Origin: Polymorphobacter_B sp038225475
GTDB taxonomy: Bacteria > Pseudomonadota > Alphaproteobacteria > Sphingomonadales > Sphingomonadaceae
Assembly (NCBI GenBank): GCA_038225475.1
Contig: JBBRRA010000007.1
Location: forward strand, 124,001-188,000
Reading direction: 5' to 3'
DNA length: 64,000 bases
Part shown: one piece after another, positions 17,242 through 25,136 of the stretch
Position numbering within the stretch: the stretch's first letter is position 1
Layout of the letters: each line of letters starts with the position of its first letter
Program-made: the position numbers and the translations under genes
Notes under the pieces: model-generated
What the model was told of the DNA's origin: nothing
Databases searched by the model: none
Seen by the model: only the letters and a program-made list of their open reading frames with translations

Positions 17242-18353
17242 GCGATACCGCCTATGCCGCCCTCGTCGCGCGCGGCGAGTTGCGTCCCGATCCCGAACAG
17301 GCGGCGGCTGCCGAACGGCTGTACACGCTGCGGCGCGAACTTGCGGCGACTGCGGCGCGGCCCGGACTGGTGGCGCGTATCTTCGGCGGCAAGCCAGCGC
17401 GTCCGCCGCGCGGCATCTATCTGTGGGGTGGGGTCGGGCGCGGCAAATCGATGCTGATGGACCTGTTCTTCGCGAATGCCACCACCGAACCGCGCCGCCG
17501 CGTGCATTTTCACGAATTCATGCTCGAGGTGCACGCCGACATCCACCGCGTGCGCCAGGCATCGGGCGACGACCCGATCCCCACTGTAGCGGCGCAGATT
17601 GCGGCGTCGGCCAAGCTGCTGTGCTTCGACGAGATGCAGGTGCGCGACGTTGCCGATGCTGCGATCCTGTCGCGGCTGTTCACGGCACTGCTCGATGCCG
17701 GGACGGTGATCGTCGCGACGTCGAACCGGCCGCCGCGCGACCTGTATAAGGACGGGCTCAACCGGCAGCTGTTCGTCCCGTTCATCGAGTTGCTTGAAGC
17801 GCGGCTCGATGTGCTCGGGCTGAACGGCCCGACCGACTATCGGCTGCACCGGCTTGGCGGCATGCCGACCTTTTACACGCCCAACGGGCCGGCGGCGACC
17901 GCTGCATTGGCCGAGGCGTTTTTCCGCCTGACCGACTATCCGGTCGAGGACCGCGCGCATGTGCCAAGCGAAACGATCGCGGTGGCCGGCGGGCGCAGCC
18001 TGTTCGTGCCCAAAAGCCTGAAGGGTGTCGCGGTGTTCTCGTTCGCCCGGCTGTGCCGAAAGCCGCTTGGCGCCGCCGATTATCTCGCGATCGCAAGGCG
18101 GTATCATACCGTGATCGTGGTCGGCGTACCGCGGCTGACGCCCGAACTGCGGAACGAGGCGGCGCGCTTCGTGACGTTGATCGACACGCTGTACGAATAT
18201 AGCGTCAAGCTGCTGATCGCTGCCGATGCGCCGCCCGCCGATCTGTATCCGGCGGGTGACGGCGCGTTCGAGTTCGAGCGGACGGTGTCGCGCCTGATGG
18301 AAATGCAGTCGGTGGACTATCTCGCACGCGGGCATGGCGCAGCGCAGCAATAG
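17238..18353 (+). CDS. zapE: Cell division ATPase ZapE (AFG1 family)
   Basis: AFG1-like P-loop ATPase of about 371 aa. In E. coli it binds FtsZ and acts at the constricting septum; the mitochondrial relative AFG1/Lace1 handles inner-membrane proteins. Walker A is GGVGRGKS (residues 64-71), Walker B is LLCFDEMQV and the sensor region is VIVATSNRPP. The start is a GTG at 17238 that shares GTGA with the thioesterase stop. Upstream codons in the same frame overlap the thioesterase gene and are rejected. The TCA block begins 61 bp downstream. Confidence 0.92.
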   Translation: MSDTAYAALVARGELRPDPEQAAAAERLYTLRRELAATAARPGLVARIFGGKPARPPRGIYLWGGVGRGKSMLMDLFFANATTEPRRRVHFHEFMLEVHADIHRVRQASGDDPIPTVAAQIAASAKLLCFDEMQVRDVADAAILSRLFTALLDAGTVIVATSNRPPRDLYKDGLNRQLFVPFIELLEARLDVLGLNGPTDYRLHRLGGMPTFYTPNGPAATAALAEAFFRLTDYPVEDRAHVPSETIAVAGGRSLFVPKSLKGVAVFSFARLCRKPLGAADYLAIARRYHTVIVVGVPRLTPELRNEAARFVTLIDTLYEYSVKLLIAADAPPADLYPAGDGAFEFERTVSRLMEMQSVDYLARGHGAAQQ

Positions 18354-18414
18354 CGTTGCGAGCGCGGCGCGGTGGGTCTAAGCCTCGGCGCGACAAAGAC
18401 TCGAAAGGTACCCC

Positions 18415-19377
18415 GTGGCACGCAAGAAAATTGCTTTGATCGGCGCTGGCATGATCGGCGGCACGCTCGCCCATCTCGCGGCGGCGAAGGAACTCGGCGA
18501 CATCGTCCTGTTCGATATTTCGGAGGGCACGCCGCAGGGCAAGGCGCTCGACCTTGCGCAGTCGGGCCCGGTCGAAGGCTTCGACGTGTCGCTCAAGGGC
18601 ACCAATGATTACGCCGACATCGCCGGGGCGGACGTGTGCATCGTCACCGCCGGGGTGCCGCGGCGGCCCGGCATGAGCCGCGACGATCTGCTCGGCATCA
18701 ATCTCAAGGTGATGAAAGCGGTCGGCGAGGGCATCAAGGCGCATGCGCCGGGCGCGTTCGTGATCTGCATCACCAACCCGCTCGACGCGATGGTCTGGGC
18801 GCTGGCCGAATTCGCGAGCCATCCCAAGCACATGATCGTCGGCATGGCGGGCGTGCTGGACTCGGCACGGTTCCGCCATTTCCTTGCCGAGGAGTTCAAC
18901 GTCTCGGTCGAGGACGTCACCGCGTTCGTGCTCGGCGGCCACGGCGACACGATGGTTCCGGTGGTCGAATATTCGACTGTGGCTGGCATTCCGGTCCCCG
19001 ACCTGATCGCGATGGGCTGGAGCACGCAGCCCAAGATCGACGCGATCGTCGAGCGCACGCGCAGCGGCGGCGGCGAGATCGTCGGCCTGCTCAAGACCGG
19101 CAGCGCCTTTTACGCGCCCGCCACCGCCGGCATCGCGATGGCCGAGAGCTTCCTCAAGGATAAAAAGCGCCTGTTGCCGTGCGCCGCGCATCTGACCGGG
19201 CAGTACGGCGTCGATGAACTGTACGTCGGCGTGCCGATCGTGATCGGTGCAGGCGGCGTAGAGCGCGTCGTCGAAATCGCGCTCAAGCCCGAAGCCAAGG
19301 CCGGGTTCGACAAGTCGGTCGCGGCGGTCAAGGAACTGCTGGTGGCGTGCAAGGCGATTGATGGATCGCTGGCATAG
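18415..19377 (+). CDS. mdh: Malate dehydrogenase
   Basis: NAD-dependent oxidation of malate to oxaloacetate in the TCA cycle. The 320 aa protein is of the LDH-like bacterial type: Rossmann loop IGAGMIGG (residues 9-16), substrate-binding loop GVPRRPGMSRDDLL with the malate-specifying Arg, ITNPLD, and the catalytic His in GGHGDTMVP. GTG start with SD AAAGG seven bases upstream, inside the 11-mer TCGAAAGGTAC that recurs before sucC. It heads the block mdh-x-sucC-sucD-sucA-sucB-lpd. Confidence 0.97.
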   Translation: MARKKIALIGAGMIGGTLAHLAAAKELGDIVLFDISEGTPQGKALDLAQSGPVEGFDVSLKGTNDYADIAGADVCIVTAGVPRRPGMSRDDLLGINLKVMKAVGEGIKAHAPGAFVICITNPLDAMVWALAEFASHPKHMIVGMAGVLDSARFRHFLAEEFNVSVEDVTAFVLGGHGDTMVPVVEYSTVAGIPVPDLIAMGWSTQPKIDAIVERTRSGGGEIVGLLKTGSAFYAPATAGIAMAESFLKDKKRLLPCAAHLTGQYGVDELYVGVPIVIGAGGVERVVEIALKPEAKAGFDKSVAAVKELLVACKAIDGSLA

Positions 19378-19391
19378 GGCCCGAGTAGCAT

Positions 19392-20162
19392 ATGCGTGAT
19401 GTATGCATTGCTGAACTGGTCTTCCTCGAGGGCGTTTTTCGTGAGCTTGAGAGGCGCGTGCCACCACCAATTTTTAAAAGCATAAATGGCAACCTCTTTC
19501 CTCGCTATGAACAACAGTCTCCACATCAAGCGATCATATTGAAGTTTGCTCGGCAGATAAGTGGCCTACATGCAATCGATATTCTTCTTCAGCATGGGTT
19601 TTTACAAGAGCAGGCTGTTGTTCAACGAACGTTGGATGAATTTGCAGAAGACATTATGTTTCTGGCTTGCGGAATATTAGAAAATAATTGGTCTGAATTG
19701 CATCAAAAATTTTCATCTTATTTTTGGCAAGAAGAGTTTGATCACCCTAAAGCAATGAAATCGACTCAAAAACGCGGATCTATTCCCCGAAGCAAAATCC
19801 GCGCGTATAATAATCGGGCATTTTCGGCAACTGATCCGTCGACCGCTGATCGTGCTGGAGAGAGTGTTCACAAGGTATATTCCGGTTATGTGCACGCTGC
19901 CGCACCGCAGATCATGGACATGTGGGGCGAAAATCTTCGGAAGTTTTATCTTGCCGGCATGGGAGGAACCCCTCGGCAAAAAGAACATGCTGACGATGCA
20001 ATAAATTATTTCTATCGAGGGCTGCTCAGCGCAAATTTTGCTTCCAAAGCTTTTGGTAATGAGTCCCTAGCGTCTGCTACTTACGCTCGTGTAGTTGCGT
20101 TTGAGAACGCCTATGGCGAGCACGTGTTGCCCCACATGGCAGAATCGAAAGGTACGCGATGA
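19392..20162 (+). CDS. Unrecognised AT-rich gene inserted between mdh and sucC
   Basis: I do not recognise this 256 aa protein with confidence. It looks helical, with no signal peptide or membrane segment. Segments such as VVQRTLDEFAEDIMFLACGI and HKVYSGYVHAAAPQI recall the helical DUF5677-type proteins, but this is a weak resemblance. The base composition is obviously different from every neighbour: A/T-rich with many A- and T-ending codons (AAA, ATA, TTT, AAT) between genes that are strongly GC3. It begins 14 bp after mdh and its TGA overlaps the sucC ATG (ATGA), so the native sucC ribosome-binding site lies in its last codons. It was probably acquired horizontally and fixed in the operon. 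Confidence 0.7.
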   Translation: MRDVCIAELVFLEGVFRELERRVPPPIFKSINGNLFPRYEQQSPHQAIILKFARQISGLHAIDILLQHGFLQEQAVVQRTLDEFAEDIMFLACGILENNWSELHQKFSSYFWQEEFDHPKAMKSTQKRGSIPRSKIRAYNNRAFSATDPSTADRAGESVHKVYSGYVHAAAPQIMDMWGENLRKFYLAGMGGTPRQKEHADDAINYFYRGLLSANFASKAFGNESLASATYARVVAFENAYGEHVLPHMAESKGTR

Positions 20163-21358
20163 ACATTCACGAATATCAGGCGAAGGAATTGCTCGCCAAG
20201 TTCGGCGTGCCCGTGCCGCTCGGTTTTGCCGCGATGTCGGTCGAGGAGGCGGTCGCGGCTACGGCCAAGCTCCCCGGGCCGCTGTATGTCGTCAAGTCGC
20301 AGATCCATGCCGGCGGGCGCGGCAAGGGCAAGTTCAAGGAATTGGCGGCGGACGCCAAGGGCGGCGTCCGGCTGGCGCGATCGGCGGACGAGGTGCGCGC
20401 CGCCGCGACCGACATGCTCGGCAACACGCTGGTGACCATCCAGACCGGCGAGCATGGCAAGCAGGTCAACCGGCTGTACGTCACCGACGGGGCCGATATC
20501 GCCAAGGAATTCTACCTCGCGCTGCTCGTCGATCGCGGCTCGGGTGAGATCGCGCTCGTCGCCTCGACCGAGGGCGGCATGGACATCGAGCATGTCGCCG
20601 AGCACACGCCCGAGCGCATCCACACCTTCGTGATCGATCCCGCCGCCGGCATCCAGCCGCACCACGGGCGCAGCGTCGCGTTCGCGCTCGGGCTGTCGGG
20701 CGACCTCGGCAAGCAGTGCCACGCGACCGTTGCCCAGCTTTACGACGCGTTCGTGTCGACCGATGCCTCGCAGATCGAGATCAATCCGCTGGCGACCACC
20801 ACCGACGGCAAGCTGCTGGTGCTCGACGCCAAGATCAGCTTCGATCCGAACGCGCTGTTTCGCCATCCCGACATTCTCGCGCTGCGCGACCTGACCGAGG
20901 AAGACCCCGCCGAAGTCGAGGCGTCGAAATACGACCTCAGCTATATCAAATTGGACGGCACCATCGGCTGCATGGTCAACGGTGCCGGGCTCGCGATGGC
21001 GACGATGGACATCATCAAGCTGAACGGTGCCGAGCCGGCCAACTTCCTCGACGTCGGCGGCGGCGCGACCAAGGAAAAGGTGACGGAAGCTTTCAAGATC
21101 ATCCTGTCCGACCACAATGTGAAGGGCATCCTCGTCAACATCTTCGGCGGCATCATGCGCTGCGACATCATCGCGGAGGGGATCATTGCGGCGGCGAAGG
21201 AAGTGAACCTGTCGGTGCCGCTGGTCGTGCGGCTCGAGGGCACGAATGTCGAGCTCGGCAAGAAAATCCTTGCCGAAAGCGGATTGCCGATCATCTCGGG
21301 CGACGATCTGGGCGATGCAGCGGCAAAGATTGTCGCCGAAGTGAAGAAGGCGGCCTGA
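20159..21358 (+). CDS. sucC: Succinyl-CoA ligase (ADP-forming), beta subunit
   Basis: Nucleotide-binding subunit of succinyl-CoA synthetase (succinyl-CoA + ADP + Pi to succinate + ATP). It is 399 aa, with the N-terminal ATP-grasp start MNIHEYQAKELLAKFGVPVP, the KSQIHAGGRGKGKFKE segment, QIEINPL, and the C-terminal GLAMATMDIIKLNG and NIFGGIMRCD. SD AAAGG is eight bases before the ATG, within the tail of the foreign-looking gene. sucD follows after 3 bp, giving the expected alpha2beta2 partner. Confidence 0.98.
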   Translation: MNIHEYQAKELLAKFGVPVPLGFAAMSVEEAVAATAKLPGPLYVVKSQIHAGGRGKGKFKELAADAKGGVRLARSADEVRAAATDMLGNTLVTIQTGEHGKQVNRLYVTDGADIAKEFYLALLVDRGSGEIALVASTEGGMDIEHVAEHTPERIHTFVIDPAAGIQPHHGRSVAFALGLSGDLGKQCHATVAQLYDAFVSTDASQIEINPLATTTDGKLLVLDAKISFDPNALFRHPDILALRDLTEEDPAEVEASKYDLSYIKLDGTIGCMVNGAGLAMATMDIIKLNGAEPANFLDVGGGATKEKVTEAFKIILSDHNVKGILVNIFGGIMRCDIIAEGIIAAAKEVNLSVPLVVRLEGTNVELGKKILAESGLPIISGDDLGDAAAKIVAEVKKAA

Positions 21359-21361
21359 CCC

Positions 21362-22237
21362 ATGAGCATTCTCGTCAACGCGGCCACCAAGGTCATCTGC
21401 CAGGGCTTTACCGGCAAGCAGGGCACGTTCCATTCCGAGGCCGCGATTGCCTATGGCACCAAGATGGTCGGCGGCGTCGCACCGGGGAAGGGCGGCAGCA
21501 CGCACCTGAACTTGCCGGTGTTCGACACCGTGCTCGAAGCGCGCGAGCGCACGGATGCCGATGCCAGCGTCGTTTACGTCCCGCCGCCGTTCGCCGCCGA
21601 CGCCATCCTCGAGGCGATCGACGCGCAAATCCCGCTGATCGTCTGCATTACCGAGGGCATTCCGGTGCTCGACATGGTCAAGGTCAAGCGCGCGCTGAGC
21701 GGATCGAAGTCGCGGTTGATCGGGCCGAATTGCCCGGGCGTGATGACGCCGGGCGAGTGCAAAATCGGCATCATGCCCGGCAATATCTTCATGAAGGGGT
21801 CGGTCGGTGTCGTCTCGCGCTCGGGCACGCTGACCTATGAGGCGGTGCACCAGACCACCGCTGTCGGGCTTGGCCAGACCAGCGCGGTCGGCATCGGCGG
21901 CGATCCGGTCAACGGCACCAACTTCATCGACATGCTCGAACTTTATCTCGCCGACCCCGCAACGCATTCGATCATCATGATCGGCGAAATCGGCGGCGCG
22001 GCCGAGGAAGATGCCGCCGAGTTCATCCGGCTCAACAAGGTCAAGAAGCCGATGGTCGGCTTCATCGCCGGGCTGACCGCTCCCCCGGGGCGGCGCATGG
22101 GCCATGCGGGCGCGATCGTCGCGGGCGGCAAGGGCAAGGCGGAGGACAAGATCGAGGCGATGCGCCGCGCCGGCATCCGCGTTGCCGATTCGCCGAGCGC
22201 GCTTGGCACGACGATGATCGAACTTCTTAAGGGCTGA
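21362..22237 (+). CDS. sucD: Succinyl-CoA ligase (ADP-forming), alpha subunit
   Basis: CoA-binding and phospho-histidine subunit of succinyl-CoA synthetase, 291 aa. Markers are VICQGFTGKQGTFH, GGVAPGKGGSTHLNLPVF, ITEGIPVLDM, IGPNCPGVMTPGECKIGIMP, SRSGTLTYEAV, and the active-site His in MGHAGAIVAGGKG. Spaced 3 bp from sucC and 75 bp from the chosen sucA start. Confidence 0.98.
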   Translation: MSILVNAATKVICQGFTGKQGTFHSEAAIAYGTKMVGGVAPGKGGSTHLNLPVFDTVLEARERTDADASVVYVPPPFAADAILEAIDAQIPLIVCITEGIPVLDMVKVKRALSGSKSRLIGPNCPGVMTPGECKIGIMPGNIFMKGSVGVVSRSGTLTYEAVHQTTAVGLGQTSAVGIGGDPVNGTNFIDMLELYLADPATHSIIMIGEIGGAAEEDAAEFIRLNKVKKPMVGFIAGLTAPPGRRMGHAGAIVAGGKGKAEDKIEAMRRAGIRVADSPSALGTTMIELLKG

Positions 22238-22312
22238 CTAATATGTTCATCGTTACGGGTGACACATTTGCGCGGCGACGCTAAGAGCGTTTATCAGCTT
22301 GAGGATCGCCTG

Positions 22313-25090
22313 ATGGACACGCTCGACGAACTGCCTGGGCCAGAGGATTTTGCCGGTCCGTCATGGGCGCGCACCGATTGGCCGTTGCGTCCGACCGACG
22401 ACCTGACGCGGGCGCTCGATGCCGCCGACATGGTCATTGCGCCGAAGCCGGCCAAGCTAGCGGTACCCGCGGTCGATGCGCCGCTGCCAGTGCTGGCGCT
22501 GCCCGATCCGGCCGCGATGGACCGTGCGGCAAAGGACGCGATCGCCGCGATGATGCTGATCCGCACCTACCGTGTGCGCGGGCATCTGGCGGCAAATCTC
22601 GACCCGCTTGGGCTGTCGAAGCGCGAAGTGCCGGCCGATCTGACGCCGCAATATCACGGTTTCACCACCGATGAGGACCAGGACCGGCCGATCTTCCTCG
22701 GCGGCGTATTGGGGCTGCAAACCGGCACCGTGCGCGAGTTGGTGACGATCCTGCGCGCCAATTATTGCGGCAATGTCGGCGTCGAATATATGCACATCAA
22801 CGATGTCGAGGAGCGGCGCTTCATCCAGGAGCGGATCGAAGGGCGCGACAAGGAAATCCACTTCACCGAGCTTGGCAAGAAGGCGATCCTCAACAAGCTT
22901 GTCGAGGCCGAACAGTTCGAGAAATTCCTCGGCAAGAAGTTCGTCGGTACCAAACGGTTCGGGCTCGACGGCGGCGAATCGATGATCCCGGCGATGGAAT
23001 CGATCATCAAGATTGGTGGCCAGAACGGCATCGAGGAAATCATCTTCGGCATGCCGCATCGCGGGCGGCTCAACATGCTCGGCAACGTCATGCAAAAGCC
23101 GCTGCGGGTGATTTTCCACGAATTCAGCGGCGGCTCGTCGAACCCCGATGAGGTCGGCGGCTCGGGCGACGTCAAATACCATCTCGGCACGTCGACCGAC
23201 CGGGATTTCGACGGCAACAAGGTGCATCTGTCGCTGACGCCGAACCCGTCGCATCTGGAGGCGGTCGACCCGGTGGTGCTCGGCAAGGTGCGCGCGGTGC
23301 AGACGGTACGCGGCGATGACGACCGGACGCAGGTGATGCCGGTGCTGATGCACGGCGACGCGGCGTTTGCGGGGCAGGGCATCGTTGCCGAATGCTTCGG
23401 GTTTTCGGGCATCCACGGCTATAACACCGGCGGCACGCTGCATTTCGTCGTCAACAACCAGGTCGGTTTCACCACCAGCCCCCAATTTGCGCGGTCGTCG
23501 CCGTATCCGTCGGATATGGCGAAGGCCGTGCAGGCACCGATCTTCCACGTCAACGGCGACGACCCCGAAGCGGTGGTGTTCATCACGAAAGTCGCCACCG
23601 AGTTCCGACAGAAATTCAAGCGCGATGTCGTGATCGACATGTGGTGCTACCGCCGGTTCGGCCATAACGAGTCCGACGAGCCGAGCTTCACGCAGCCGTT
23701 GATGTATGCCGCCATTCGCCAGCACCCGCCGGTCAGCGCGCTTTATGCCAAGCGGCTCGAAGCGCAGGGTGTCATCGACGAAAGCTGGATGCAGGCGACG
23801 ATCGACCAGTATAGCCTGCGGCTCGAAGGCGATTTCGAAGCGGCTGCCGGGTACCAGCCGAACAAGGCCGACTGGTTCGAAGGCCGGTGGAGTGGCCTAG
23901 GCAAGCCGCGCGAGGGCGTTACGGCGCGGCGTTCGGGCGAAACCGACGCTTCGGTCGCCGCGCTCGCCAGCGTCGGCACCGCGCTGACGACGGTGCCGGC
24001 CGAACTCGCGATCCACAAGACGCTCGCGCGGATTATCGATGCCAAGGCCGAAACGCTCGCCAAGGGCGAGAACATTGACTGGGCGACCGGCGAGGCGCTG
24101 GCGTTCGGGACGTTGCTCGTTGATGGCTACGGCGTCCGCCTGTCGGGGCAGGATTCGGGCCGCGGCACCTTTTCGCAACGCCATGCGGTCTGGGTCGATC
24201 AGCAGACCGGCGGCAAATATGTGCCGTTGAAGACGCTGTCGGATGCGTTCGAAGTGCTCGATAGCCCGTTGAGCGAGTTCGGCGTGCTCGGCTTCGAATA
24301 TGGCTATGCGCTCGCCGATCCGAAGACGCTGGTGCTGTGGGAGGCGCAGTTCGGCGATTTCGCCAATGGTGCGCAGTCGATGATCGACCAGTTCATCGCG
24401 AGCGGCGAAGTCAAGTGGCTGCGCGCCAACGGCCTCGTCATGCTGCTGCCGCACGGTTTCGAGGGGCAGGGGCCCGAACACAGCTCGGCGCGGCTCGAGC
24501 GCTATCTGCAACTCTGCGCCGAAGACAATATGCAGGTCGCCAACTGCACGACGCCGGCGAATTACTTTCACATCCTGCGTCGCCAGATGCTGCGGCCGTT
24601 CCGCAAGCCGCTGGTCATCATGACGCCGAAGTCGCTGCTGCGCCACAAGCGCGCGGTGTCGAAGATTGCCGATTTCGGTCCGGGCAGCCGCTTCCACCGC
24701 TGCCTCGATGATCTGCTTCCGATCGACGATGCGGCGGTCAACCGCCTCGTGCTGTGCTCGGGTAAAATCTATTATGATCTGCTCGAGGCGCGCGAGGCGT
24801 CGGGTCAGACCGACACCTATGTGCTTCGGGTCGAACAGCTTTATCCGTTCCCGACCGACGTGATCGCCGAATATACCGCGCGGTTCGCCAACCTGATCAG
24901 CGTCGTCTGGGCGCAGGAGGAGCCGCGCAATGCCGGCGCGTGGAGCTTCGTCGAACCGCTGATCGAGGATGCGCTGGGGCAACGCCCGATCTATGCCGGT
25001 CGCGCCGCAGCTGCGGCGACGGCAACCGGCCTCGCCAAACGCCACGCCAGCGAACAAAAACAGTTGATCCAGACCGCGCTCAGCGCATGA
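22313..25090 (+). CDS. sucA: 2-oxoglutarate dehydrogenase E1 component
   Basis: Thiamine diphosphate-dependent E1o of the 2-oxoglutarate dehydrogenase complex, about 925 aa. Visible landmarks are FGMPHRGRLNMLGNV, LSLTPNPSHLEAVDPVV, HGDAAFAGQG with the ThDP region, NNQVGFTT, DMWCYRRFGHNESDEPSFTQP, the SQRHAVWVDQQTG loop and the C-terminal LLPHGFEGQGPEHSSAR. The start ATG at 22313 has GAGG eight bases upstream; a GTG at 22259 extends the frame by 18 codons but has no such site. The stop overlaps a 15-codon micro-ORF leading into sucB. Confidence 0.96.
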   Translation: MDTLDELPGPEDFAGPSWARTDWPLRPTDDLTRALDAADMVIAPKPAKLAVPAVDAPLPVLALPDPAAMDRAAKDAIAAMMLIRTYRVRGHLAANLDPLGLSKREVPADLTPQYHGFTTDEDQDRPIFLGGVLGLQTGTVRELVTILRANYCGNVGVEYMHINDVEERRFIQERIEGRDKEIHFTELGKKAILNKLVEAEQFEKFLGKKFVGTKRFGLDGGESMIPAMESIIKIGGQNGIEEIIFGMPHRGRLNMLGNVMQKPLRVIFHEFSGGSSNPDEVGGSGDVKYHLGTSTDRDFDGNKVHLSLTPNPSHLEAVDPVVLGKVRAVQTVRGDDDRTQVMPVLMHGDAAFAGQGIVAECFGFSGIHGYNTGGTLHFVVNNQVGFTTSPQFARSSPYPSDMAKAVQAPIFHVNGDDPEAVVFITKVATEFRQKFKRDVVIDMWCYRRFGHNESDEPSFTQPLMYAAIRQHPPVSALYAKRLEAQGVIDESWMQATIDQYSLRLEGDFEAAAGYQPNKADWFEGRWSGLGKPREGVTARRSGETDASVAALASVGTALTTVPAELAIHKTLARIIDAKAETLAKGENIDWATGEALAFGTLLVDGYGVRLSGQDSGRGTFSQRHAVWVDQQTGGKYVPLKTLSDAFEVLDSPLSEFGVLGFEYGYALADPKTLVLWEAQFGDFANGAQSMIDQFIASGEVKWLRANGLVMLLPHGFEGQGPEHSSARLERYLQLCAEDNMQVANCTTPANYFHILRRQMLRPFRKPLVIMTPKSLLRHKRAVSKIADFGPGSRFHRCLDDLLPIDDAAVNRLVLCSGKIYYDLLEAREASGQTDTYVLRVEQLYPFPTDVIAEYTARFANLISVVWAQEEPRNAGAWSFVEPLIEDALGQRPIYAGRAAAAATATGLAKRHASEQKQLIQTALSA

Positions 25091-25134
25091 ACGAACAGGT
25101 CAGACGGCGCGCTGCGCCCGAGCAACAGGGATAG
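25087..25134 (+). CDS. Possible 15-codon linker peptide between sucA and sucB
   Basis: ATG at 25087 shares ATGA with the sucA stop. The frame runs MNEQVRRRAAPEQQG and stops at TAG 25132-25134, two bases before the sucB ATG at 25137. The sucB ribosome-binding site (AGGGA) lies in its last codons. It could pass ribosomes from sucA to sucB, or it may be chance. The peptide itself resembles nothing I know. Confidence 0.25.
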   Translation: MNEQVRRRAAPEQQG

Positions 25135-25136
25135 TC

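Noticed and set aside
20111..22105. A 664-codon minus-strand frame opposite sucC-sucD
   Set aside because: Shadow frame; both plus-strand genes are unmistakable and the minus frame shows no family motif.
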